This document shows, piece by piece, positions 1 through 12,300 of a DNA stretch of 27,281 nucleotides (its first letter is position 1; the number at the start of each line of letters is the position of its first letter). The notes below the pieces were generated by a model. That model had not been told where the DNA came from. It searched no databases and saw only the letters and a program-made list of their open reading frames with translations. The DNA lies in the NCBI GenBank assembly GCA_019648995.1, contig BLXT01003766.1:78914-106194 (forward strand), written 5' to 3'. Origin of the DNA: Plakobranchus ocellatus. Its lineage: Eukaryota > Mollusca > Gastropoda > Plakobranchidae. The position numbers and the translations under genes were made by a program.

Positions 1-1100
1 CCCCCCCCTAATGGTACTTATGCTTTGAAAACCCTAATGCAATAATATTTTTGTTATAATACCTTTTTTTGCTAATAGCTCCTTTGTTTTCCTTCCATCT
101 TTGCTCCATGTTAACATCATATTATATCAGTGTAAATGTTTTTGCCCCAGCATGTTTGTTAAAAATTTGTTTATGAGGAATTTATGTAGTTTATATATCT
201 TTAATATATATATAAATATATATATATCTTGAAACCAACCCTAAAAAGCTGCATTTTGCAAATAATAGTTTTGATACTTAAAGCATATTGTACTTTATAA
301 AATCTTCCAAAGAAAATTGGATTTTTCAAATGTCAAGACATTATTTTCCTTACTCTTAATCATATGGACTGGTTTCAAGGTATACTTTAAGCTATGTTAC
401 AAATGCCATACTCATTTCTTGCCCTGTACTGTGAATCTTAGAGTCATTATGAAAAAAATTTTACACAAATTGTTTTAACTGGCATTTATATTTATGTACT
501 TTTTTTTGTATAGACATTTAATCTTTATTTGATGATAAATGGAGGTGTAAGCTACTTATAGCTTTATATATAGCACTTTTCATTTGTAAAAATAACTTGT
601 AAGCTTTTTTTTGGCAAATCATGTATGATTGTAGATAATTAATCCAAGAGTGTCAGTAAATTTTCTTCTTTATAGTTTTTTAAAATTTCTTTTTGTCTTT
701 TTCATTGATCATAAAAAATATGAACTGGAGCATCATTTGCAATTGCACACAATTCCAAATAAGTGGACCCTCATGAATCTTTTTTCTTTTTTTTTTTCCC
801 CACAGATGGTCAAATAAATGTTAATTCTTAAAAATTGTTTTGGGCCATTTTTATGTAGCGTGTAAATAATTTACTCAAACAGTATCAATATTAAGTTTAC
901 AAATGATGCTGCACAACTTCACAAAACAGTCAATAGTCCATGTTTTTATTTTTTTAAAAATTATTGTTTGTATGAAAGCTTGGCAAAATAATGGATGCAA
1001 TGGTGTAGCCTAGGCTCTGATTTATTCATATTATAATTAATAAAAATCCATAACAATGTACTACATAAAACGAATTTTGTTTATCTTTTTTTTCTCTGCT
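1..1100 (+). other. AT-rich non-coding; possible 3' UTR end of a plus-strand neighbour
   Basis: No credible ORF. On the plus strand there are Pumilio-type UGUANAUA matches (TGTAGATA near 631, TGTAAATA near 861), many ATTTA motifs and AATAAA hexamers at 813-818 and 1039-1044. Such clustering is common in 3' UTRs but also arises by chance in AT-rich DNA. No coding exon is visible to support it. Confidence 0.25.
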
Positions 1101-4040
1101 AATGTGTTTTATAAATGTGTTGTGCGGGTCTGTGTTTGGATGCAGTTTTAAGGTAACGAATTTCTTTAATGGAATGATTCAGGTACTTTCAATTCAAATG
1201 GGCTAAAATGAGTTGAAGTGTATGTTGAATTGAGAACATTTAAAATTTGCCCTTATAACATTGACTGGTATAACGCAGTCTTTTTCTCATTCATTCGGAA
1301 AAGATGTTCTGTGTACGTTATGTCTGTATCCACACATGACAGTACTGCTTTCTTGAAATGGTGTGTATTACTTGCCTTGGAAATTAGTTTACATAAGTCA
1401 AGAGTTCAATTAATGTCATACAACCATTGCATAAATGCTAATTTTCTTAACCTTCAGTAAATGTTATAAAAACATTGGTTCCATTTTAAAGCAGCCATAA
1501 CTTTTAAACCACAAAACAGCATGCAATGGAGCCCACCCATTCAATGCCAGTTCTGTCCTAGTCAAATGCTGAGCAGTATCATCAGTGTTAAGTCTATGGA
1601 TGATATTGCTTTTCACTTAGCTACAGCAGAGTTGCTACATTAAGGCCTTGCAAATAATGAAAATAAATTACCCATGTATTCACAATATGCATTTGATAAC
1701 TTGAGGTATCTGATAATTTTATTTATCAGAACAGCAACTTGGTAGACTCCACTGAACTATTTCAGTAGTGAAGGTTACTTAACTAATATTATAATTTTAT
1801 ATATGAAGGGGAACCGGAAGAAAACAAAACAAAACAAGAAGACTAGAATGATAGGAAATGTTTAAATGAAAGAAAAAAAAAACCCTTCAAAATAAGATGG
1901 ATAAATATGATTGTTCACAGGGAGTCATGAGTTAAGAAATGTAAGAGGCAACCAGGTTGAAAGTTTGGACAGATTGAGTTAGGAGCGTAAAATATAATTA
2001 TAAAATACAGTAACAGAAAAAAACATGGGTGTATACAATTCAGTCAAAAGATAAAGATTGCATTTTTTTGTATAGCCTTTCTAAGTCTGAACATTTTTGA
2101 AGAGGCTCTGGTGCAACTAGTAAAAAGCTTCACAGCAACTACTGACTGATTTACCATGGTTGCCTCACATATATAGGAGATGGTTATTTTCTCTATCCTC
2201 AAAACTAAAAACAGTTTGGCTTAAAGATGAGGACTTATCTCAGGTTTTTCTCTTCCTTTTGAAGCAAAAAGATTTGCATGAAAACAAAGTATTTCTTTAT
2301 TTTTCTTGCTATTATCAATAAGCTAGTCCAGTATAAAGGTCAAGAGCCACATTCACCGCTGACAACAGACACATTCAATATTTTCGCTTTCTCCATTTTT
2401 GAGTAATAACAAAAGTCTCCATCTCCTTTGGTATATATATATATACATTTATTACAATACATTGTTGCAATTAAAGATGACTCAAGCTTTTTAAGGCATA
2501 AAAAATTCTCACTGTCTTTCCTTATTAATTGTAACTCTAATCAAAGACGCATTTTTTTTCTTAAACTGGTGAGCAGGGGTGGAACCTGGACCCTGGAAAA
2601 GAACCCCCGAACTTTTAAAGCTTCAATGGATTGAAAGGGAGAGAGAGCTTCAATTAAACAATTCAATATATAAGCATGTGATATTATAAAATTTTATCTT
2701 GCACTAAGATTAATATAAATCTAATTCCATATTGCTCCTCTTGTAATAATACATTCAAATATATTTAGTCTATGTTACCAAAGACCAAGATATTGAAATA
2801 TGTGTAGCTTTATACCTCTATCTATATTTATACCAATACTTTACTAAAGAACTTACAATGTACCACAAAGACATCCATGCTCTGGTAAAGCACACAGAGA
2901 ACTTTGGTGCCTAATACTGTTTAAAAAATTATGCTTTATGTTCCGATTATAATAAAATGTGTTTTGATAGGTAAGCCAGGCTAGTAACTGTACACTTATT
3001 TCAGATTCCATGCAGAGCTATTTTGTTTTGCTGTTACAAACATTCAGATCTAGATCTCAATAAACCTACACTTAGTTTTCCAGATCAATAGATTACCTCT
3101 AATTTGAATTATAATAGAGACGAAAAAAAGGTCCTCAATTAATCATTATAATCATCATGTATAGACCTAGACCTCACTCTTTCTGGTTCTGACCCCAGTA
3201 AATTTGCTCCTACCATTTGTCCCAAGAGAATGAATAAAATTAGGCTTACTTAAGTTGTGATGGCTAATTTTAAAAAAAGTCAATGGTCGGATCATTCTAA
3301 ATGTGATAAAAATGTTTTAATTCCATTTCCTACAATAACCAACTCTTTCTTAACCCTTAGGTCTATCAGTTCTTGTTACTCTATTAATCTGCTTCACTGC
3401 TGAGATGCCATTTTTAAATACAAGAATATGAGTAAGAAGATTGCAAAATTAAAATATGTGTCCCCTTATTTTTCGGTGCCCCTAATGCCTATGTTCTGAT
3501 GACAAGGTTCTTTCTCAATTTCGTTCATTAAGTTTCAATTTCAAGTTTTTGTTTCATGAACATTACCTTTTGCCTCCTGCCTTTTTTTTTGTGTGTTCTT
3601 TGCCCTCAAATTGGAAGTTCCCATATTTATTCTTTGCATTTTGCTGCTGACAAAAAAAACAAAACAAAACAGAAAGCCAGTAAATCCAGAATCGATTCCA
3701 CCCCTGATGGATTTGAGTGCCTTGCTCACAATGTAGTTTACAGGTATACCTCCAGACCGTGTATATTGATCATCATCAATCCACTACAAAAAAATTTGGT
3801 GGAACTGATCTGTTGCATGATAAAAGCTTTTTCAACGTTGCATTGTAAAAGCTACTGCTATCAAACATATTTTTTTTGCTAAATCCTATAACTGACGATG
3901 ATAGTTGTAGTTTATGCACAGAGGAAACTAATCTCCACCATAATCCTGGCAGCAGACTAATTTGGAATAGAACCAGAGAGTGAATGACATGACCACTCAA
4001 TGAGCTCTCAAGTCAATTACTGAAATAAAGAAAATAAAAT

Positions 4041-4130
4041 GGGGTGGGGGTAGGAGGGTGTGTAAGAGTACACATCCACACATGTGTAATGCCCTAGTTC
4101 AATTCTTAGCACCATAGAAATTAAATAAAA
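4041..4130 (+). repeat. Possible degraded tRNA-derived SINE
   Basis: A GC-richer island starts GGGGTGGGGGTAGG, has an A-box-like TAGGAGGGTGTGTAAGAG, a B-box-like AGTTCAATTCTTAG, then AGCACCA and an A-rich tail. The order and spacing fit a tRNA-derived SINE head. The T-arm pairing is broken, so it is not a functional tRNA. Confidence 0.3.
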
Positions 4131-4805
4131 CAGAGGTAAGTGCCTTACAAATAGTCTGGCTATATCTGACACAACTCATTTTAGATGGTATTAAGCATTA
4201 AATGAACTATAAAGATGTAAATTATATTCATCCCTAGATGTATGAGTTAAAAAATGCAAGAACTAAAGAAATTTTTAGCCTACATTTTCTTACCTCACTT
4301 AAATGTAGTTTTTTTTTGTTTTCTTGAACAAATGCTCGCGTATAGTTCTGAAGTTCAAAATTTATTTCATTTGATTTATGTCTTTACTCTCAAAGCAACT
4401 ATGAACAACAATCTACAGATCTAAAATTTGTAAACTTCTGTTGCTTTAAGACAACTGCCTCTGCTCTTGAAAACCAATGCAATGCTCCCCTCGGACTGTG
4501 CTTCTCTGCTGCCTTTTGATGATTTGAAACAATTCTGAAGAAAAAAAATATTCTTACATTAATATATCAACCCTTGTAGAGACGTTGATAGATATCACCT
4601 AAATTATGAAATAAGGTTTCTTTATCTATTTCCATCTTACAAAAGTATTGCCCTAAAAAAAAAAAGCATATTGAAGAATAATCAATACAAAAGAAATTAT
4701 TATGAAAGCGAAAGCAATGATGTATACACAATTATACAGTGATGACGCTGTTTACATTTTTTTTGCCTCTTTTCCTTGAATCGGTCATTTGATATTTGAT
4801 AAATA

Positions 4806-4809
<4 letters not shown>

Positions 4810-4879
<70 letters not shown>
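4810..4879. repeat. (TA)n microsatellite, about 35 units
   Basis: An uninterrupted TA run. The long Tyr/Ile frames that cross it are artefacts of the repeat. Confidence 0.97.
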
Positions 4880-4882
<3 letters not shown>

Positions 4883-5806
4883 TGGAATATTGCCAGTAGC
4901 TTATTTTCATTAGTGCTGAGATCTGTATAATTCAAGCCTGACTTTTTTTCACCAATTTTGATTTTAAAAAAGCACATGCTGTTAAAAATATACAAATAAT
5001 TTGACCAAAGATCCAGCAGAAACATGCAGTCAAATATTTTTGCTTCTCTTCCCATGTATGTTTTAAGACTTCTCTTAGCTCTTCTTACTCTAAACATTTA
5101 CAATGGTCATGCTTGAATGGCGACCATTGAAACCAAACCATTTTTTTTTTTTTTGTATTACTAATGGACCGCACACTCTCAATAATGTCTTGGACACAAT
5201 TCAGTTGAGTCATATCTCCCATTTTACTCATTTTAACTCATTGTTTCAACATTCAACTCCTTCTTAAGTCTTCTAAAATAGCATAAACTGCATAAAAATA
5301 GATTGATTCTGTGGCAAGACATGAAGATTTGAACGATTTTTAAAAAAGCTTAAAGAAATAAAACGATTATTATTTCGAATCTTTGTTTTCTTTTTTTTTG
5401 AACTATCATTTACCTCATTTAGATTGGTCTCAAGACATATTTTCAATAGGGCAATTTTAAAAACTTTTATACTAATTATCAATAAAAGCCACAGACAAAC
5501 AATTCATAGTTAGCCATAACAACTAGTTTCAGATTAAGATATAATTGTAAAAAAAATCTTCCACAATGCAGTCATGTGAAAAAACATGGAAACCAGGCCG
5601 CCCATGCCCCAATGGCGCACAGGGGAGCAAAGCCCACCAACCAAAAATGATCCTTCACAAATTTAAGGCATTTTGGAGGCCTCTTTTGGCCGCTAAAAGC
5701 AAAATTTGCTTTTGTATGAAATGTTCACAAACCCATTTTTCAAAAAAAAATTTAGCTCCTCGGACATTTTTTCCACAGACCAGTTAAAATTTCTGCGCAG
5801 ATTTTT

Positions 5807-6203
5807 TTTATTTTCCACGGGAACTTGTGTTTCCAAGGACAATTCCCATGTGTGATAATGGCGTGGTATTCCTATGTCTTGAGAACAGTTCAAATGAGAC
5901 AGAAGATCCATTTAAAACATTTTAGACCAGTGAAATAGCCTAAAACATCATTCTTTGAGGTTTGCAATGGTGAGCACTGGACAGGGCTATGCTGATTCTG
6001 AGCCAAGGTACGAGCTTTCAAATTTTTTTTTTAAAAGAAACTTTAAGCAAACAAAAAACAAAAAAAACCAACCAACTCATGATTCTTTTCTTTCATTGAC
6101 TCATTATGACTTGTCTAAAGACACATTGGATAAAAAAAAAAACATTAACCCTTATGTCCTCCTGGCTGTGCATTGACCAGCTCATTTGAAACATGAACTC
6201 ACT
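5807..6203 (-). other. Probable 3' UTR of the CCDC62 gene, with a candidate poly(A) signal at 5812-5807
   Basis: Downstream of the stop the sequence has no coding potential on this strand. The first clear AATAAA on the minus strand reads from 5812 to 5807, about 400 bases past the stop. The exact cleavage site cannot be seen, and a later signal may be used instead. Confidence 0.4.
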
Positions 6204-6335
6204 TCAGAAGTGTGTAGAGGTTAACCTCAGCCCCTCGGGGACAGCAGATGATTTCTCCAGTGCCCAGATCAGATGTTGAGACTCCAGCAACAGACGGTGC
6301 AGCTTGGATGCTGGGGACATAGGTGGGGGCGAGCC
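6204..6335 (-). CDS. CCDC62: CCDC62 terminal exon 15: conserved LxxLL C-terminus (residues 2381-2423)
   Basis: Acceptor CCCATCCAG|GGCTCG, phase 0, open for 43 codons to TGA at 6206-6204. It encodes GSPPPMSPASKLHRLLLES and then QHLIWALEKSSAVPEGLRLT. Human CCDC62 has SPTSKLQRLLAESRQMVTDL in the same C-terminal position, so the block SPxSKLxRLLxES is shared. L2392-H-R-L-L2396 is an LxxLL nuclear-receptor box. The exon's pyrimidine tract is a (GGGA)n/(GA)n microsatellite on the plus strand. The exon continues into 3' UTR. Confidence 0.85.
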   Translation of the reverse strand, partial: GSPPPMSPASKLHRLLLESQHLIWALEKSSAVPEGLRLTSTHF

Positions 6336-9300
6336 CTGGATGGGAGGGAGGGAGGGAGGGAGAGAGAGAGTTGACAAGGAGAAATAACTCTTAATTTACA
6401 ATTTGTTACGGCTGCAGTTGTCATATAAAATATCTTGAGTGGAAACATTGAAAAATAAGAGATTATGTTATCCTGACGAATTTCAACTCCAGTGAAGAAA
6501 TCACCATACTAGGATACATTTTAGCGCAGTGCATTGTGAATATAGCAAGACAAAAGGAACTACTATTATGTCAGGATATAGAATGATAATATATATATAT
6601 TAGAATACAATGGCACAAAGAGGTAAATACTCTCTTGATTAACTTCTTACCCTCACTTCTCTTCTCTTCTATACACTAAATTTTTAAATCACCATGTAAA
6701 ACTTATCATAAATAAAGACTTAAACTAAAAGAAAAGTTTTGTTGTTTTTTTCTCTGATACGAATTGAACTGGAACTGGATAATGGTGCAGAAAATTACAG
6801 GAAAGAGCTTAGTAAAAACTTGCCATGAGAAAATGTATGATAAAACTCAAGAGAACCGAAAATCAATAAAAAAAACTAAAAATGCTAAGAAAGCAAGTCA
6901 ATAGAAGTTGCTTTTTTTGGACAAGATAAGAGGAAAAGAATTTGGACTTGAAGTAAATAACATTGACATTAATGATGTCAACATAGATGGCGTGTACTGT
7001 ATACTCATAAAAACATTACTGTCACGCTCCAAACTAATTTTTTTCCTCAATTTCTGATAATACTAACCACCTTTCTCCCATAGCTGAAAAGGATCAGGAC
7101 GACCAGTCAAATAATGTCTCTTATAAACAGATTCTAAGGGATACTACTACAACTACTATAACAATAACATGAAAACAAAGAGGAAACTATTCAGGTTAAA
7201 TACCAACATCAAGTTCCTACCCTCTCTTGTTGTCTAAATACCTCTGGGTAAGGATTAGAACTCAGAAGACAGTAATGTATTTAAAAAAGTTCTGCATGGC
7301 AATCACCTGTACCATCTTGTTTGTTGATTCTAACAGTTCAGGCTCCTCCAGGAAAGACGAGAGCCTCTCATCAAAGTGAACTGCTGCTTCTTCTACAGAA
7401 TCTTCGTAGATCCAGGCCTGGCGTCTGCCGGCAGCAGCAGCAGCAGTTACAACACTGTGGTGGAAGGGGCTCTTCCTGTGAACATGTTGGAGTGATGCAA
7501 GTCTCTGAGCCTCTGGATCTTGGCCATGTATCTGAGGACCGCAGCAGTCAGGCATAATTTTGCAACATGATTCAGGGCTTCTATCCCCAAACTTCTGATT
7601 GTTGTGATAGCCTGGATCAGAAAGCTGTCTGTACATTTTGTCTTGACAGCTACTGCCAGTGACTCTATCTTCCGTTAAGATCAGAACATCTCTGCCCACG
7701 TCCTCTCTAAAAGGTTTACCAGCATTCTGCAGCATTTCACTCTCACCATGAAAGCCAACATCGTGTTTGTGACCACCACTTCTCTCCTGTTTTGTCTGCA
7801 GCTCTTCAAAGTCAGCATCAACTGACAAGGTTGAAATATCATGAAAATAGTCACATAGGCTTGAATGTTGACTAACATCATCTTCAGCGCGGTTGTGTGA
7901 GCCTGAAAACACTGAAGACTCAATACTCATTGTTTTGATGTCTAAATTCTGATTCTCCTTGCCTACAGCATCTGCTAAAATATAAGGGTTTTCCTTCTGA
8001 ACAGCTAAACTATTCCCAGGATCAAGTTTTACTGGAAACTCCTCAAGGGTACCTCTGAGCTCTCTCTCTACACTTCTATCATTCTCCAAACCTGTACCAT
8101 CAAAATGTAATTTTTTCTCGCCTCCACTCTGTCTGACTTCATTTTCTTTTCCAGATTTCTGCGTTTCCATATCGCTGGCTTCCAGCGTTGTGTCATCAAA
8201 ATCCAGCTTTTTTACAACCCCGTCCAAATTAGGAGAACAATGTTTGGTTACAGATGAAAGTTTTTCAGGGCTTTGGCAGTCAACATTTGGTGTTTTTTGC
8301 AGGCCTAGAAGTCTCCCTGACAGTGGCTCTTGCTGCGATGGTTCTACACCCATAAAACTGTCCAGAACTGCTCTGGAAGGGCTGGTGTTGACACTGCAGA
8401 TGCTATTGCTGTGACATTTGCTGGAGCTTGCAGTGACAACTGACCCACCGCAGGCCACAGAGCAGAGTGTATCCATACATGTGAAAGTCACAGGGCTTAC
8501 ATTTGAAGAGGACCAGGCCATGCTTTTCTGCTTTGAATTCCTTGAATTTGTGCAGTGCTGTGGTTTCAGACCACATCTCACATCTGCTGGGATCACACTC
8601 TCTGAATTGCCATTGTGCATGGCACATTCAACAAGACCATTATGATAGAGCGTGGGCAGAGGATGGGAACCATCACTGGGTCTCTGTCTGCCACTGGCAC
8701 AAATGTTCAAACCTTCACATGAGCCTAAACTGTACAGGCCAGAGTCTGAGTGGCTGTTGCTGGTTGTGCTGGTTGTGGTGCTAGTGGTGGTGATGGTGGT
8801 GGTGGCAGCAGCAGTGCTGATTTTATTACTGCCTTCACCTGAACAGTCTTGTCTCAATAAGCCCAATTCAGACGCAGACACTGATGTTGAAACCAAGCAG
8901 CTGTCTTCAGATGACCTGCTGTCCAGCCTGCCGATACTTGAAGTGGGCCTGAGATCACATGCTGAGTTGGACATAATCTCAGGATCATGAACATGCTTGC
9001 CAGAACTGTTGACTTGAGGATCAACTCTTGTCTGAGCCTCCGTAAGATGAACTGGGACGACAACCCACTCGTAGCGACGAGTTTTCTCCGAGAAGTGGAT
9101 CTGAGCCAACTGTCTGTACAGGGAAGGCTGAGTGCGAATTGCAAAAGGTTTGCTGCTGCTGCTGAGACCGGAAGGCTCACAGGGCTGGCCAGCTGGACAC
9201 ATGGGCTGACTGGCTGAGACACTGTGTGATGGCCAGGGATCTTGGTGTACAGAATGGGATATTTCCAAACCAGATCTTTTCTCTGATCTCTCTAAACCAT

Positions 9301-12300
9301 CATCAACTGCACCCTGCATCAAAGGTTTTACTGCCAAGTCACATGTTTGCTCTTCCAAAGAAATTTCATTAATATTGATGGGATTTACATTATTATTATT
9401 ATTACTGTTCTCTTCATCACTATTTCCGCTGCTACACAAATGATCATTCAGGAGAATGTTGTCTTTATTATTATTTGTGTTCAAGTAATGCTTATTAGAA
9501 TGTCTATCACTGGCAGGTGAGTACCTGCTGTCATCTGTATAGTCATTAATCTCATCACCGTTCTCATCTCCAGGCACTCTGTCATCAATGCTGGTCCCAT
9601 CTCTGTCATCATCATTGTTATTGTTGAGTGCATAGTTAAGAGAGCCCGAGCCAGGGTACCACGAGGTGAGGCGATTAGACAGATAAGAATTCATGTGAGT
9701 GGGAAAGAAGCGCCGGCCGCTGTATGTTGTTGATGTGTTTGTGGTAGGGATGAGGCGACATGTTGAGTCAGTGCTGCTTTTGTAAGAGCCTCCCAGGCCT
9801 AGACCTGACGCCCTGGCCATGCTGACACCCAGACTCGTGCCGATCCCCTTCTTGCTGGTTAGGGTGGAGGAATGCAGATGCTTGGACGTGAACCGCGGCT
9901 CTCGTAATAAGTTGGGTGATCCATATTTGCCGGCACTGTAGTATGATGTGACCTTGCTGCCTGTGCTGACAATATCGCCACCGCAGTTCTTGAAATGCAT
10001 TTTACGCAATCTTGGTGAGACGCAAGGATGCTCTTCATGATCCAGGTGCTGATGATGCAACTTCCTGTCCAGGTCATCGGTCATGTTCTGATTCACGCTC
10101 TCCTCATGCCATCTCTTCTGCAAAGACACCTCCTCTTTTTCTGAAGACGTACTCTTGGATTCATCACAGTGTTTCGGATTCGATTCATCACTTCCCTCTT
10201 GCTGACTGAAATGCTTTGCTTCCATCCTTCTCTCATTCTCATTTGCGTCCCCTTCAACTGAGGAAGGCTGACTTTGGTTGCTACACGGTATTGCATTCAG
10301 CCTGATCTCTGTGTACCCAGACTCATCTCCCTCACCAGTTGATGAGCGATTTTTCTTCTTCCCTCGAAAGGACTTTTCATTGATAACCAACTGCTCCTCC
10401 CTGTCTCCACCACCAGAGCTTTTCTTTCCTTCCTCTTCTTGAACGGTGCTTCGTCTATGGTGAGAAGCCTCTCCTCCTGAGTTTTTGCTCTCAACAGGTG
10501 ATTTACCATGGGGAGACTCAGTGTGACTGGATACATTGCTTCTCATTTCTGACTTGGCAGTTCTGTGTTCACGAGAGATCCTGAATTTCCTTACCTCCAC
10601 AGATGCCTCTACCTCCTGAGGTATTTCTCTAGAGAGAGCCTGAGGAGTTTTATCTGGGTCCTCTGTAGTGAGAAAGTGTTTGCTATTCCCACTCTCTTTC
10701 TTTGCTTGTGTACATTTCTTGTAACTAATTCTTGAATTCGGAGAGCCCTGTCGACATATTTTCTTCATATCTAGGAAGGGTTAAAAAAAAAAAAGAGAGT
10801 GACATATTTAAAGTATAAATTTAAAGAAATTATAAATATTTCACAATTAACAAGAGTCAATTAACTTTGAAGCAATGTGCCTTTTCTCCATTGATATTTC
10901 TCAAGTAAAAGGCACTATTGTCATAAAGAAAGAAAACAACTCCCACAAATTCACCTCATCATTTTACATATTGGTTGACCATGAAAACACTATTATTCAA
11001 GATCTAGCATCTGCAATCTTTAATCTAATCACACTCCTTTTCAACAAGCACACATTTAATCATAATCTTCATCCATTCAACATAAAAGACAAAAATGAGA
11101 AGGTCATGTTACACTCTAGCCTTAAACTTCATGCACTCTACATGCTAAGTTGTGTCTGTTTTCTCATCGATCACCAATACCACCCTTTTTGAGAGAGCAG
11201 TATTTAATTACAATCTAAAATGCTTTAATGAAGAGTTTAAATAGCACATTAATGATACAATGTCACACATCTCGACTAATGGAGATTTCTCTATCCAAAA
11301 GTTTAGAAGTTTAGGAAAGTGAACTGTATTGAAAATATGAATAAATAAACATAATGCAATGCAAACCTCAAAAGCCTCACATCCAAATCCTCCCCCCCCC
11401 CCAAAAAAAAAGGTATTCAATGAAATACTTTACAGCAATTTAAAAGAAAAAAACTCAAGCAGTTATAAATCTGTTTATCTTAAATTCCCAAGGAACTTCA
11501 ATTATGCAGCCTCTGATTCACAGAGATTGGCCTCAAATACTCTATTTAATGAGTCAAACAAAAGGTGAAATCAAGGACTTACTTCTCTTCAGTTCCCGAC
11601 ACATGCCATCACTGTCTGCTGGGGTGAGCTCGTCATCCAACTTGCTGAACGATGGCACATTACTCACATCCGACGCAGAAGGGCAAAATCCTGGTGTGGA
11701 AGGGCAAACATCCTTAGCTTCTTCCTCCAGTAAACACTGAGCATTCTGCTTCAAGGGCTTTCCTTGACCTGTTAACTCCGCAAATGTTTCAGTATGCCTC
11801 TCCTCCTTCAGCGAGTGATTTGCCAGTTTTTTCCTGGCATGAGCACCGTCTGACTGATTTCCTCCGTTAGTTGCTGGTCTTCGCCGCTGGTCGACCACAT
11901 AGCTTTCTTGTCTCAGAGCAGTTTTTCTCTCAGGACTATTGCTGTCACCGTGACATGGGTCAAGCCCTACCTGTTGCTTCCTCTCTTTCCCCCTGTTTGA
12001 CTTAGTCTTTTTGTTTGGGGGGCTTTTTGACCTGGCTAGCAGGTCTTCATGTTTTCTAGCTTTTTCACAATCTGCCAAGTTATCACCATGCTTTCTGGTG
12101 CTCTCACATTTTTCACGGACTTGCCCATGGTTTTTGGGGCTTTTATCTTTTGTCATGACTTCTCCATGTGTTATGAGGCTCTCGCTTTTTGCAGAGACTT
12201 TCCCATTCTTTCTGGGGCTTTTAAACTCTATTTTGATTTCTTCATGGGTTTGGGGGCTTACACAAGTTTCGGCCATGTCTCCTTGCTCTGCAGGGCAGCC

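Larger units (their letters stand above)
1101..5806. other. Intergenic, no gene seen
   Basis: AT-rich sequence with only short chance ORFs on both strands, poly(T)/poly(A) runs, a possible SINE remnant at 4041 and the TA microsatellite at 4810. A stretch near 2571-2630 (GAGCAGGGGTGGAACCTGGA) is GC-richer, like an old repeat, but could not be identified. Confidence 0.6.

Noticed and set aside
1218-1460. 80-codon plus-strand frame
   Set aside because: AT-driven chance ORF; no homology, splice context or codon bias.
2565-2640. GC-richer stretch with a faint tRNA B-box-like look
   Set aside because: No A-box at the right distance and no stem pairing, so too weak to call a SINE or tRNA.
4041-4115. 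Functional tRNA gene
   Set aside because: The T-arm has two mismatches in five pairs and no cloverleaf could be drawn; only a degraded SINE head is plausible.
4732-5097. Minus-strand 121-codon frame with a long Tyr/Ile run
   Set aside because: It crosses the (TA)n microsatellite; the flanking residues resemble no protein and no splice context supports it.
5566-5787. 73-codon plus-strand frame opposite the CCDC62 3' UTR
   Set aside because: No recognisable family and no supporting signals; it lies opposite the probable 3' end of the gene.
7262-7306. Extension of exon 14 to its own stop codon
   Set aside because: A donor at CAG|GTGATT leads in phase to exon 15, which holds the family C-terminal motif. 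The unspliced end is kept only as a possible intron-retention form.
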